Positions 54,180 through 62,823 of a stretch of 64,000 bases of DNA are shown in pieces. Every line of letters starts with the position of its first letter. The first letter of the stretch is position 1. The notes below the pieces were generated by a model. The model saw nothing but the letters and a program-made list of their open reading frames with translations, ran no database searches and had not been told where the DNA came from. Position numbers and translations under genes: made by a program. The DNA is from Pacificimonas flava (GTDB taxonomy: Bacteria; Pseudomonadota; Alphaproteobacteria; Sphingomonadales; Sphingomonadaceae): assembly GCF_000342165.1 (NCBI RefSeq), contig NZ_AMRV01000007.1, positions 1 to 64,000 on the forward strand, in the 5' to 3' direction.

Positions 54180-55373
54180 TCAGGCCGGATCTTCGGCGCG
54201 GGCCGGTTCGATCTTGTCGCCCTCGTTCAGGAAGGCGCCGGCGCTTTCCACGACCCGCTCGCTGCCATCGAGACCGGACAGAATGACGACGCCGGTCGAG
54301 CTGATCGAGCCCACTTCGATCGGTGTCCGCTTCACCGTGTCGTCGGCATTCACCGTGTAGACATAGCTGTCGCCGACGTCGCCCAGCACCGCGGATTCCG
54401 GCAGGACCGGGCGGTCGGCGGATCCCGTCTCTATGGTCGCGGTCGCAAAGGCACCGGGCCGCACCTTGCGGTCGCCGCGAATGACGATACGCGCCGTGCC
54501 CTGGCGCGACTGTGCGTCGACAACGGGATCAACCAAGGACACCGTGCCGCGATATACGGTCGGGCTGCCGGAAATACGGATTTCCGCGCCCTGACCCACC
54601 TCAACCTGCGACAGGTCCTGCTCGGGGACGAGTGCGCGAAGTTCCATCTGTCCGCTCTGGGCGATGCGGAACAGCGCGGCGGAGCCGGAACCTACGACCT
54701 GGCCGGGTTCGACAGCACGTGTCAGGATGAGTCCACCCTCTGGCGCACGAACGTCGAGCTGCCCCAGACGCGCCTGAGACTCCTCAAGCTGTGCCTGTGC
54801 GATGTTCACCTGAGCGGCCGCGGCGTCCCGCGTTGCCGTACGCCGGTCGATGTCCGCGTTCGAGATGAAGCCCCGGTCGACAAGCTGCTCTGCGCGGGTC
54901 AGTTCCGATTCGGCCAGTTTCAGATCGGCGCGGGCCTGCGCGACCGCCGCGCGAAGCTGCTCGACCTGCTGCACCTGGACGCGGCGATCGATCCTGGCGA
55001 GCACCTGCCCCTCTCGCACGAAATCCCCTTCCTTGACGAGAACGCTCATCACCATGCCGCCCTGGCCCTGCACGCCGACGGGCAGGTCGCGCGTCGCGGC
55101 AATGCTGCCTGTCACGCGCACGTTTGCGGTGACCGGATTGGAACCGGGAACGAGCACCGTCACGCGCGGCGCCGTTCCCGGACCGGCGTCCGGGCTGACA
55201 GCCGCCCCGCCTGCGGCTTCGTCTCCGTCACCGCGAAGCAGAAAGAACGCGGCGAGTATGATTGCGCCGAGCACCACCGCCGCCAACACCCATTTGGCAG
55301 CTGGCGAAAAGCGGCGGCTTCGCGCCGGGATGTCGTCGACCGGCCTGGCCCCAAGGCGCTCGTGCATATTCAT
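54180..55373 (-). CDS. RND efflux periplasmic adaptor (membrane fusion protein)
   Basis: 397 residues. One N-terminal span (WVLAAVVLGAIILAAFFLL), then lipoyl halves (GMVMSVLVKEGDFVREGQVLARID and LDVRAPEGGLILTRAVEPGQVVG), an alpha hairpin between them and beta-barrel and membrane-proximal domains. It bridges the permease to an outer-membrane channel. ATG 55373, preceded by AAGAGA, gives the natural N-terminus. First gene of the two-gene efflux operon. Confidence 0.92.
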   Translation of the reverse strand: MNMHERLGARPVDDIPARSRRFSPAAKWVLAAVVLGAIILAAFFLLRGDGDEAAGGAAVSPDAGPGTAPRVTVLVPGSNPVTANVRVTGSIAATRDLPVGVQGQGGMVMSVLVKEGDFVREGQVLARIDRRVQVQQVEQLRAAVAQARADLKLAESELTRAEQLVDRGFISNADIDRRTATRDAAAAQVNIAQAQLEESQARLGQLDVRAPEGGLILTRAVEPGQVVGSGSAALFRIAQSGQMELRALVPEQDLSQVEVGQGAEIRISGSPTVYRGTVSLVDPVVDAQSRQGTARIVIRGDRKVRPGAFATATIETGSADRPVLPESAVLGDVGDSYVYTVNADDTVKRTPIEVGSISSTGVVILSGLDGSERVVESAGAFLNEGDKIEPARAEDPA

Positions 55374-55599
55374 TCTCTTTGCTTGCTCCACTCCGCGTCG
55401 GCGCTTCGCCCGATCGCCATGTGTGTTACGCGAATAAGTCACCTATCGCAAGCCGCTTGTTCCACTTCGGCTTGCTGTCTGACACGCGTCGTTCGCATCG
55501 TTTCTTCGTGCGCGCGGCTTGGGAGAAGCCGATAGCGCAGGTCCGAATTCTGCACAATTGTTCTGGCGCAACAGCCGTCCGGAAAGTTGGGAGCGTGCG

Positions 55600-55624
55600 G
55601 GAAACTTACGGCGGGAGGTTCGTT
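55600..55624 (+). promoter_or_regulatory. Candidate sigma-EcfG (general stress) promoter before GlsB gene
   Basis: GGAAA (55600-55604), 16 bases, CGTT (55621-55624). This is one mismatch from the alphaproteobacterial GGAAC-N16/17-CGTT consensus, 37 bases before the ATG. It fits the stress role of the gene; not proven. Confidence 0.5.
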
Positions 55625-55660
55625 AGAAAGATCAGGATAACTAAAAAAGGGATGTGCATT

Positions 55661-55918
55661 ATGGGTATTCTGACCTGGATCGTAATCGGCCTTATCGCCG
55701 GTATCCTTGCGAAGTTCATTATGCCGGGGCGTGATCCCGGGGGCATCATCGTAACGATCCTGATCGGCATCGCAGGCGGCCTGATCGGTGGTTTTATCGG
55801 CAGCGCGATCTTCAATGTCGGCATGGAGGGTTTCAGCATTCAGAGCATCATCGTCGCGACTTTGGGCGCGATACTGCTGCTGTGGCTCTACCGGGTTTTT
55901 CGTCGCCGCAGCGTCTGA
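55661..55918 (+). CDS. GlsB/YeaQ/YmgE family stress response membrane protein
   Basis: 85 residues, three spans: GILTWIVIGLIAGILAKFIMPG, GIIVTILIGIAGGLIGGFIG and IIVATLGAILLLWLYRVF, ending RRRSV. The family is annotated as transglycosylase-associated and is induced by envelope or general stress. ATG 55661 is used; an earlier in-frame ATG at 55652 has its purine-rich site too close. The 287-base gap before it to the adaptor gene holds the candidate stress promoter. Confidence 0.92.
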   Translation: MGILTWIVIGLIAGILAKFIMPGRDPGGIIVTILIGIAGGLIGGFIGSAIFNVGMEGFSIQSIIVATLGAILLLWLYRVFRRRSV

Positions 55919-56102
55919 ATCTTTATTATTCAAAACAGAAGAGTCGCTTCCGGATGAATATCCGGGGCGGCTTTTCGCTGCGTGCCGTTCATTCTGCGCT
56001 TAACCGCGCGCTCGTATCGAAGTGCATCGCAAAGCCTCGCCGGCTGGGATCGCACGCTGATCACACTTCGAAAAGGCCGAACATGTGGAAAGGAAATCGG
56101 AC

Positions 56103-56864
56103 ATGCACATCCTGCGCCTCCGCCTGCGAACGCAGGCGCTCGCTCTCGCTACCGCTGCCCCGCTCCTCCTCGCGCTTGCGGGAACGGGATCGGCCGCTGC
56201 CCAGCAGATGCCTCCGGTCGTGACTGGAGACATTCCGCAAACCACGCTGCTGACCGTGTCGGCAGAGGGCGAGGTGAAGATCGCCCCCGATATGGCGGAG
56301 GTCCGGTCGGGCGTCGTGACGCAGGCTGCCACGGCAGGCGATGCCTTAGCCCAGAACCGCACGCGCATGGAACGGGCGGTTCAGGCGATCACGGATTCAG
56401 GGATCCCCAAGAAAGATATCCAGACCAGCAATCTGACGTTGAACCCCGAATATCGCTATGAGGATGGGCAGCAGCCGCAAATCACCGGCTACCGCGCCGA
56501 AAACCAGGTCCGCATCACGATGCGCAGTCTGGAGGATGCCGGACGGGTGCTGGATGCCCTGGTTGCGGTTGGGGCCAATCAGCTCAGCGGCCCGGACTTC
56601 ATGGTCGAGGATCGGGAGAATGCGCTGAATGCGGCCCGGCAGGATGCCGTGCAGAAGGCGCGTGCGCGGGCCGAGCTTTACGCAGCCGCCGCCGGCATGA
56701 GTGTCGGCCGGATCGTGTCCATCGTGGAGGCCGGCGCATCGACGCCGCCGCCGCCGATGCCGATGATGGCTATGCGTGCGGAAGCGGCGGATGCCTCCTC
56801 TCCCGTCGAACCGGGTGAAGTGACGCTGACCAGCGGGGTAACGGTCGTTTTCGAACTTCGTTGA
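56103..56864 (+). CDS. SIMPL domain (DUF541) periplasmic protein
   Basis: 253 residues. A signal peptide (LALATAAPLLLALAGTGSAAA, cut near AQQ) is followed by the SIMPL domain: LLTVSAEGEVKIAPDMAEVRSGV, NLTLNPEYRYEDGQQPQITGYRA, and a conserved DAVQKARARAELYAAAAG. Members are periplasmic/outer-membrane proteins linked with oxidative stress. ATG 56103 follows AAGGAAATCGGAC. A strong terminator follows. The upstream 184 bases show only a short CCGGAT/ATCCGG hairpin near 55950. Confidence 0.88.
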   Translation: MHILRLRLRTQALALATAAPLLLALAGTGSAAAQQMPPVVTGDIPQTTLLTVSAEGEVKIAPDMAEVRSGVVTQAATAGDALAQNRTRMERAVQAITDSGIPKKDIQTSNLTLNPEYRYEDGQQPQITGYRAENQVRITMRSLEDAGRVLDALVAVGANQLSGPDFMVEDRENALNAARQDAVQKARARAELYAAAAGMSVGRIVSIVEAGASTPPPPMPMMAMRAEAADASSPVEPGEVTLTSGVTVVFELR

Positions 56865-56889
56865 TCTGCCGATCCTTAGTCAGAGTAGG

Positions 56890-56921
56890 GGCTCCGGCGA
56901 CGAACCGCCGGGGCCTTTTTT
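56890..56921 (+). terminator. Rho-independent terminator of the SIMPL gene
   Basis: GGCTCCGGCG (56890-56899) pairs with CGCCGGGGCC (56906-56915), ten pairs with one G-T. T6 follows. Confidence 0.88.
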
Positions 56922-56957
56922 CGTCGCGAGCGGGGCATTTTGGAAAGTCAACGGTCC

Positions 56958-56982
56958 GGAACGGAAAAAACGGTCAACCGTT
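56958..56982 (+). promoter_or_regulatory. Candidate sigma-EcfG promoter before L,D-transpeptidase gene
   Basis: GGAAC (56958-56962), 16 bases, CGTT (56979-56982): an exact match to the consensus GGAAC-N16-CGTT used by EcfG sigma factors in alphaproteobacteria, 89 bases before the ATG. An inverted GTCAACGG/GGTCAACCG pair lies around it. Confidence 0.65.
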
Positions 56983-57070
56983 CTCAATACAGTGCGACGT
57001 GAATGCCGGCATTGGTCCGGACAATTCGGGAGGGGGGCGTCGATAGATGACATCCTGACCGGAGTTCGAC

Positions 57071-57781
57071 ATGATTAACCAGCGCCGTAATACGCACCCA
57101 AACCCGACTTCATCCAAATCTTTCAAACTCAAGGTTTTGGCGTCGGCCATACTTCTGGGTGCCGGTACACAATTGTTGCCGGTTGGACCGGCACTTGCGG
57201 AGAGTGACGAGGCAATCTTGGAGGCGAATGCCCCGGGAACGAGCGCCGATCCCTTCGAGGCGGCCCTGGAGCCGGGCGACTTCATCTGGCAACCGGAGCT
57301 TGCCGAAACCGGCCAGATTCACGCCTATGTCGACCTGGGGGCGCAGCTCGTTACCGTGTATCGGGGCAACACGCGGATTGGCGTTTCGACGATTTCGTCG
57401 GGCATGGAGGGCTACGAGACGCCGACGGGTGTTTTCGAAATCCTGCAAAAGAAGGTCGAACATTATTCGAACCTCTACAATGACGCGCCCATGCCCTACA
57501 TGCAGCGCCTCACCTGGGACGGCATCGCTTTTCACGTCGGGAAGCTTCCGGGCGAGGCGGCCAGTCATGGGTGCATCCGCCTGCCGGAAGAGTTTGCCGT
57601 GAAGTTCTTCGAAGCGACTGAAATGGGCGCGCCGGTGGAGATTGTCGGCACGACCGGCAGTCCGGATGTGACGCTGGCCGCGAACGAAACGCGGGAGATG
57701 CCCTTGACGCCGCGCCAGCAAACCGCTGCGCTCAACAAGGCGGCGGCAAGCGGGACATTCGAAGTGGCGATGACGGAATAA
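57071..57781 (+). CDS. L,D-transpeptidase (YkuD family)
   Basis: 236 residues. A signal peptide (LKVLASAILLGAGTQLLPVGPALA) precedes the YkuD domain with IHAYVDLGAQLVTVYRG, the His in AFHVGKLPG and the catalytic site ASHGCIRLPEE. It cross-links peptidoglycan stem peptides or attaches proteins to them. A Pro/Thr/Ala-rich tail follows the domain. An exact EcfG-type promoter lies upstream, which fits stress-induced cell wall reinforcement. Confidence 0.93.
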   Translation: MINQRRNTHPNPTSSKSFKLKVLASAILLGAGTQLLPVGPALAESDEAILEANAPGTSADPFEAALEPGDFIWQPELAETGQIHAYVDLGAQLVTVYRGNTRIGVSTISSGMEGYETPTGVFEILQKKVEHYSNLYNDAPMPYMQRLTWDGIAFHVGKLPGEAASHGCIRLPEEFAVKFFEATEMGAPVEIVGTTGSPDVTLAANETREMPLTPRQQTAALNKAAASGTFEVAMTE

Positions 57782-57859
57782 GCTCGGCGGCAACTCCGCT
57801 GACCCACTCGAAAGAATGGGCGCCCCGCTTTTCCCGGAAGGGATTCGCCGGCAGGGCTT

Positions 57860-57893
57860 GAAGGCGCGGAAGAGTGATGGCTTCCGCGCCTTC
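57860..57893. terminator. Perfect 13-bp stem-loop between convergent genes
   Basis: GAAGGCGCGGAAG (57860-57872) pairs with CTTCCGCGCCTTC (57881-57893) with an eight-base loop. It sits between the L,D-transpeptidase stop and the methyltransferase stop and ends in TTCTAT on the plus strand; it probably serves both genes. Confidence 0.7.
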
Positions 57894-57904
57894 TTCTATC
57901 CGCG

Positions 57905-58792
57905 TCAGGCGGGCTTTCGAAACTTCAACGTCATGCGGTCCGACTCGCCGATTGCGACGTACTTGTCACGGTCGGTCTCTCCATTGGTCAGGGTCGGCGG
58001 CAAGGTCCACACGCCTTTCTCATAGTCGGCCGTATCCTTTGGATTGGCGTTGACCTCGCTCTCATCCACGAGTTCAAATCCAGCATCTTCGGCCATCTTC
58101 ACAACGGTGGAGCGCTTCATATATCCGCTCTCGTCCATCCGGGCATCCTCGGCATCTTCCGGCAGGCGGTGTTCGACCACGCCCAAAATGCCGCCGGGTT
58201 TCAGCGCCGTGTAAAAAGCCGAAAAGGCCTCCGGAGCCCAGCCGCCAATGTAGAAATTATGGATGTTGCGGAAGGTGAGAACCATGTCGGCGGTACCGGC
58301 AGGCGCCAGCGTATCCGTATTCCCCTTCGCGAAGACGGTCCGTTCGGTGTTCGCATAGACGGGGTTCCCCGCCAGCTTTTCATCGAACCCGGCCACAGAG
58401 CGTGCCGCGCCTTCGGAGCTCTCAGGGTTGGTGTGTGCGGCGTAGAGCGTTCCCTGCGGTCCAAGAGCGCCCGCGAGGACCTCCGTGTACCAGCCGCCCC
58501 CGGGTGCGATCTCCACGACGGTCATTCCCGGGCGCAGGCCAAAGAACTCCAGCGTTTCAGCGGGATGGCGAAACGCATCGCGCGCCCGGTTCTCCGCGCT
58601 TCGCTGTTCGCCGGCAAGAACGGAATCGTAATCAACGGAGGCCCCAGGCGCGGCCATTTCCGCCGTCTGCGGGGTTTCCGCGCTTGCGCCGTCTTCGCCA
58701 ACGTCGCCCCCGAGCGAGGATTCGCCCTCCGGCGTGCAGGCCGCCACCATGGCGAGGACGGTGCCCGCCATCAGCAATGTCTTCATCTTCAT
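57905..58792 (-). CDS. Secreted lipoprotein with a class I SAM-methyltransferase fold
   Basis: 295 residues. A lipoprotein signal (lipobox MVAAC) is followed by an acidic linker and a Rossmann-type methyltransferase: motif I TVVEIAPGGGWYTEVLAG, LYAAHTNPES, MVLTFRNIHNFYIGG and LKPGGILGVVEHRLP. The enzyme is thus predicted outside the cytoplasm, where SAM is not known to be available; related secreted methyltransferase-like proteins exist in proteobacteria without known function. Translation coupling is not seen. Confidence 0.85.
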   Translation of the reverse strand: MKMKTLLMAGTVLAMVAACTPEGESSLGGDVGEDGASAETPQTAEMAAPGASVDYDSVLAGEQRSAENRARDAFRHPAETLEFFGLRPGMTVVEIAPGGGWYTEVLAGALGPQGTLYAAHTNPESSEGAARSVAGFDEKLAGNPVYANTERTVFAKGNTDTLAPAGTADMVLTFRNIHNFYIGGWAPEAFSAFYTALKPGGILGVVEHRLPEDAEDARMDESGYMKRSTVVKMAEDAGFELVDESEVNANPKDTADYEKGVWTLPPTLTNGETDRDKYVAIGESDRMTLKFRKPA

Positions 58793-58879
58793 ATCGATCG
58801 CTCCCCAAAATCAGTTTTCGCCGGGACCAGCCCTCCAGCTGTTCTGGTCTCTAGGCCCACAGGCGCTATTTGGCGAGCC

Positions 58880-59071
58880 GTGAGCTATGAAACGACCCTC
58901 GCCGGCATGGGCATTTGCATCGTCCTGATTCTCGTCAGCTGGGCAGCTCAGCGACGTCCGCGACGCGACATTTTCCGCGTCCCCTGGTTTCCCTGGAACG
59001 CCGTCATGCTGCTTTCGCTGATCCTGTTTGTTTTGATGGCGGCGAATCTGCTGTCGGTCTGGCGAGGATAG
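58880..59071 (+). CDS. Small inner-membrane protein (63 aa), hypothetical
   Basis: 63 residues from GTG 58880 with two spans (GICIVLILVSWAA and AVMLLSLILFVLMAANLLSVW) separated by a basic loop RRPRRDIFRVPWFPW. It has the proportions and loop of a small conserved membrane protein, but no family is recognised. It diverges from the lipoprotein methyltransferase and lies 32 bases before the oxidoreductase gene, so it may be co-transcribed with it. Confidence 0.6.
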   Translation: MSYETTLAGMGICIVLILVSWAAQRRPRRDIFRVPWFPWNAVMLLSLILFVLMAANLLSVWRG

Positions 59072-59103
59072 GCGTCGCAACGAGAAGGTAGGAACGCAGG
59101 GCT

Positions 59104-60108
59104 ATGAAACTGGTGACCGTACGAAAGCCGGGGGGCCTCGATAAGCTGGAGGTGCAGGAGCGGGACGAGCCGATGCCGCGCGCCGGTCAGGTGCTGGTCC
59201 GCGTACGGGCAAGCTCCCTCAATTATCATGACTACGTCGTCTGCATCGGCGGTATTCCCACGCCGGATGGCCGCATTCCCATGTCCGATGGCGCCGGGGA
59301 GGTGATCGCGGTTGGAGAAGGTGTCTCCCGCTGGAAACCGGGCGACCATGTGCTCTCGGCCTTCTTTCCGGATTGGAGGACCGGTCCGCCGCGGGCCGCG
59401 ACGTTCGCCAGCGTGCCCGGGGACGGAGCGGACGGGTTCGCGGCGGAATATGTCGCGATGCCCGAAAGCGCCTTCACGCGGATGCCGGAGGGTTATGATT
59501 TTCAGGCGGCGGCGACATTGCCCTGCGCCGCGCTGACGGCCTGGCGCGCGCTTACGGTAGAAGCGCGGATCAAGCCCGGCGACTGGGTACTGGTTCAGGG
59601 GACAGGCGGCGTCAGCATCTTCGCGTTGCAATTCGCCAAGGCCGCCGGGGCGCGCGTGATCGCCACATCCTCTTCGGACGAAAAGTTGGAGCGTGTCCGC
59701 AAGCTGGGCGCCGATCACACGATCAATTACAAGGAAACACCGGAATGGGGCCGGGCGGCCTTCGAGATGACAGATGGCCGGGGCGTGGACGAGATCGTGG
59801 AGATCGGCGGGCCCGGAACGCTGGCGCAGTCGATCAAGGCCGCGCGCGTCAATGGTCATATCTCCTTGATCGGGGTGCTGACCGGCGTCTCGGGAGAGGT
59901 GCCGACGGCGGCGTTCTTCTCGAAGAATCTGCGCATGGACGGCATCACCGTCGGCAGCCAGTCGATGCAGGAGGATATGATCCGCGCCATCGAGGCGAAC
60001 GGGATCGAGCCGGTCATCGACACAGGCTTTCCGCTGGAAAACCTCGCCGATGCCTTTCGCCACCAGGAGGCGCAGAAGCATTTCGGCAAGATCGTTCTGG
60101 ACATCTGA
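59104..60108 (+). CDS. Zinc-independent medium-chain (MDR) alcohol dehydrogenase/quinone reductase-like
   Basis: 334 residues with the MDR fold: GroES-like half (SSLNYHDYVVCIGG, PMSDGAGEVIAVGEGV) and NAD(P) half with VQGTGGVSIFALQFAKAAGA. The catalytic Cys and the structural Cys cluster of zinc ADHs are not present, so it belongs with the quinone-reductase-type enzymes. It ends FGKIVLDI. The substrate is unknown. Confidence 0.88.
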   Translation: MKLVTVRKPGGLDKLEVQERDEPMPRAGQVLVRVRASSLNYHDYVVCIGGIPTPDGRIPMSDGAGEVIAVGEGVSRWKPGDHVLSAFFPDWRTGPPRAATFASVPGDGADGFAAEYVAMPESAFTRMPEGYDFQAAATLPCAALTAWRALTVEARIKPGDWVLVQGTGGVSIFALQFAKAAGARVIATSSSDEKLERVRKLGADHTINYKETPEWGRAAFEMTDGRGVDEIVEIGGPGTLAQSIKAARVNGHISLIGVLTGVSGEVPTAAFFSKNLRMDGITVGSQSMQEDMIRAIEANGIEPVIDTGFPLENLADAFRHQEAQKHFGKIVLDI

Positions 60109-60149
60109 CACTAGGCAGCGTGGGCGGTTGCGGCCCGCGAAGCCGAAAC

Positions 60150-60413
60150 CTAGCGGAGTTGGCTATCCTTCGAACCGCGGCGGTTGAATGCCGAATGCTG
60201 AAGACGCTCGTCCCGTCCGGACTGGCATTGGACACAGGTCCGTACACCGGGCAGGGCCTCTCTTCGGCGGCGGGGAATCTCCTCCTCGCACTCCTCGCAA
60301 TATTCCAGGCTCTCACCCGAAGGCATGCGTGAGCGTGCCCCGCTGACGGCATCCTTCACCGTGTCGTCGATCTGGTCCTGAACGGCGCCATCGCGCGACC
60401 ATCCGCCTGCCAT
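60150..60413 (-). CDS. DksA/TraR-type C4 zinc finger protein (YbiI-like)
   Basis: 87 residues. GGWSRDGAVQDQIDDTVKDAV at the N-terminus and the zinc finger YCEECEEEIPRRRREALPGVRTCVQCQ match small DksA/TraR proteins. It lacks the long coiled coil of true DksA, so it may act differently on RNA polymerase or DNA. It converges with the oxidoreductase gene. Confidence 0.85.
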   Translation of the reverse strand: MAGGWSRDGAVQDQIDDTVKDAVSGARSRMPSGESLEYCEECEEEIPRRRREALPGVRTCVQCQSGRDERLQHSAFNRRGSKDSQLR

Positions 60414-60485
60414 TTCGCTTGCCTCTACGTCCTGTTTTCCTTTGCAAACATGGGTCCAAGATGCGGCAAGTTCAACAGGATGGCA

Positions 60486-60734
60486 TCAGTCGTATTTGCC
60501 CTCCACAGGGCGGCAGACGGCGACCGCGCGCTTGGAAAGGATCAGCATCTCGCCATCCTCGGCCAGAAAGGGAAAGAAGGGGCGGGAATCGTTCAGACAG
60601 TCGAGGACGCGTTCGCCCAGACCCACGAACATCTGGCCGCACAGGTTGGTGCCGTCGTCCAGAACCAGTTCGACGGCGGCCTTCTCCTTAGAGCGGATGC
60701 GACGGCGCGGCGCGACGGGGGTCATGTCGGTCAC
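60486..60734 (-). CDS. Small hypothetical protein translationally coupled to cpaF
   Basis: About 82 residues, predicted beta-rich: KAAVELVLDDGTNLCGQMFV, DCLNDSRPFFPFLAEDGEMLIL, SKRAVAVC. The GTG at 60734 overlaps the cpaF stop as GTGA, with GGAGG seven bases upstream; an ATG at 60725 is also in frame. The family is not recognised; the coupling to CpaF suggests a role with Tad secretion. Confidence 0.7.
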   Translation of the reverse strand: MTDMTPVAPRRRIRSKEKAAVELVLDDGTNLCGQMFVGLGERVLDCLNDSRPFFPFLAEDGEMLILSKRAVAVCRPVEGKYD

Positions 60735-62269
60735 AGGCAAGCCTCCAGAAGGGGTTTTTCAAAGCCGAAACTCTTCGCCTTTTCGAGAGCATGGGGGCGC
60801 AGGCCCATCGAACGATATTCGCCGACGATGCGGCCGTCATCGCCCTCCTCCAGATACTGAAATTTGAACAGTTCCTGCGTAACGATCACATTTCCCTCCA
60901 TGCCGCAGACTTCCGTGATGGAGGTGCAGCGGCGCGACCCGTCTCGCAGGCGCTTCACCTGCACGATGATGTCTACCGAATCGGCGATCTGACGGGTGAT
61001 CGCCTCCTTCGGGATCTTGATGTCGCCCATCATGACCATGTTCTCCATGCGAGCGAGGCATTCGCGCGGGCTGTTGGAGTGCAGCGTACACATCGAACCG
61101 TCATGCCCCGTGTTCATCGCGGCAAGTAGATCGAAACATTCCTGACCGCGGATCTCGCCGAGAATTACCCGATCGGGGCGCATGCGCAGGGAGTTGATGA
61201 TCAGGTCGCGGATGCTGATCGCGCCCTTTCCCTCCAGATTGGCGGGACGCGTCTCCAGGGGCAGCACATGCGGCTGTTGCAGTCGCAGCTCGGCGGCGTC
61301 CTCGATGGTGATCGTACGCTCGCCCGGATCGATCATCTTCGACAGCGCGTTCAACATCGTCGTCTTGCCCGATCCGGTGCCGCCGGAAATGACGATGTTG
61401 AAGCGGCTGGCGGCGAAGATCTTCAGCGCCGTGCACATTTTCTCGTCCAGCGCCCCCCAGTTCGCCAGCATGTCGAGCGTTATGGGCTTGTCCGAAAACT
61501 TACGGATGGAGATCGCCGTGCCCTTCAGGCTGAGCGGCGGTACGATGACGTTGACGCGGCTGCCGTCTTCCAGACGGGCATCGGCCAGCGGCGTCGTCTG
61601 GTCGACACGGCGGCCGACACGGTTCACGATGCGCTGCGCGATCTGATAAAGATGTTCCTCGTCGCGAAAGCGGATATTGGCCAGTTCCAGCTTGCCGTTC
61701 TTCTCGACGAACGTCTGGCTCGGGCCGTTCACCATGATGTCGGTGATTTTCTGGTCCGCCAGCAGATCTTCCAGCGGGCCGAGGCCAAGAAGCTCGTCGA
61801 CGAGGACCTTCTCCAGCATCAACTGCTCCTTGCGGTTCAGGTTGATCCTGAGTTCCGCCAGCACTTCGCCGATGATCGGTCCGAATTCCTCCGAAAGCTC
61901 GTTCTTGTTGAGCTGCGCGGCGGCTTCGGGATCGATGCGCTCCAGCAGGCGGGGCATGACCTGATCCTTGATGCGCGAAATGGTCATCTCGAGATCGCCC
62001 TGTCGCGATTCGAGAGAGCCAGCCGACGACCGCCCACGCTGTTCCAGCCGGTTGAGAGCGTCACGCGTCGAATCGCCCGGAAGGTCGGTGACAGGTTCCG
62101 GCGTCGGCGGCACGGCCGCCGATTGCGCCATCACCGAGTCGTCATCGTTTAGCGCCGCATCCTGGTCCGCAACATCAAGCGCCGCGTTGCCGGAAGCGGC
62201 GCCAAACATAGGTCGCCGCGCGCCGATGCCCGCACCGATAGACCCTGTCCGCCTGCCGAAGGAACTCAT
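60731..62269 (-). CDS. cpaF: CpaF family Tad secretion ATPase
   Basis: 512 residues. A 110-residue low-complexity N-terminus precedes the secretion ATPase: Walker A VISGGTGSGKTTMLNALSK, Asp box TITIEDAAELRLQQPHV, Walker B ILGEIRGQECFDLLAAMNTG and the His box GSMCTLHSNSPRECL. It drives assembly of Flp pili such as those encoded at 25 kb. No other Tad gene is adjacent, in contrast to full cpa clusters. Confidence 0.93.
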   Translation of the reverse strand: MSSFGRRTGSIGAGIGARRPMFGAASGNAALDVADQDAALNDDDSVMAQSAAVPPTPEPVTDLPGDSTRDALNRLEQRGRSSAGSLESRQGDLEMTISRIKDQVMPRLLERIDPEAAAQLNKNELSEEFGPIIGEVLAELRINLNRKEQLMLEKVLVDELLGLGPLEDLLADQKITDIMVNGPSQTFVEKNGKLELANIRFRDEEHLYQIAQRIVNRVGRRVDQTTPLADARLEDGSRVNVIVPPLSLKGTAISIRKFSDKPITLDMLANWGALDEKMCTALKIFAASRFNIVISGGTGSGKTTMLNALSKMIDPGERTITIEDAAELRLQQPHVLPLETRPANLEGKGAISIRDLIINSLRMRPDRVILGEIRGQECFDLLAAMNTGHDGSMCTLHSNSPRECLARMENMVMMGDIKIPKEAITRQIADSVDIIVQVKRLRDGSRRCTSITEVCGMEGNVIVTQELFKFQYLEEGDDGRIVGEYRSMGLRPHALEKAKSFGFEKPLLEACL

Positions 62270-62409
62270 GCAACACCTCGCCGTCTTCGCCTGCTCTCGG
62301 GCGCACCGTTCCGGGTGCGTTTCCGTTTCAAAGAGGGCTCTAGGGAATCGAGGTAACGATATTCCTAACCAAAACGGATGTTATTCGCACCGGTCCGCTA
62401 CCAAGCCGT

Positions 62410-62823
62410 TCAAGACCGGAACGGCGCCACAAGATCACCTCGCACGCGCAAAGGGCGCATCGTTTGCCGGTCGAGAAGGGCCCACCAGGTCCGGGCGGCG
62501 ACGCGGACGTCCCCATCGGGACCGGTGATCTCCACGAAACGATCGAAACGCGCGCCCTGCGGCGATCCCACCCAGGTCGACAGGATGACCTCTTCACCAG
62601 GAAGGGTCGGCTTCCGATAGTCGATTTCGTGACGCACGACGACCCATATATGGTTCTCCTGCGCAGATGCCGGGGCGACCGCGCGCCAGTGCGCCGTGGC
62701 GATGTCCTGAATCCAGCGGACATAGACCGCGTTGTTGACGTGCCCCAATTCGTCGATGTCGGCCGCCGTGGCCGTGCGCCGCTGCTGGAAGGGGCGGGCG
62801 GGGCGTGTCCCGCCCGCACTCAT
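62410..62823 (-). CDS. Acyl-CoA thioesterase, hotdog fold (4HBT)
   Basis: 137 residues with the family start ATAADIDELGHVNNAVYVRWIQD, where the Asp and following residues form the active site, and WVVVRHEIDYRKPTLPGEEV. It hydrolyses acyl-CoA thioesters. The ATG region overlaps the upstream peptidase gene stop by four bases. The 140 bases to cpaF contain nothing else. Confidence 0.88.
   Translation of the reverse strand: MSAGGTRPARPFQQRRTATAADIDELGHVNNAVYVRWIQDIATAHWRAVAPASAQENHIWVVVRHEIDYRKPTLPGEEVILSTWVGSPQGARFDRFVEITGPDGDVRVAARTWWALLDRQTMRPLRVRGDLVAPFRS

Noticed and set aside
55941-55975. CCGGAT/ATCCGG hairpin after the GlsB gene as a terminator
   Set aside because: The stem has six pairs only and is followed by a GC-rich stretch before TTTT, too weak to call.
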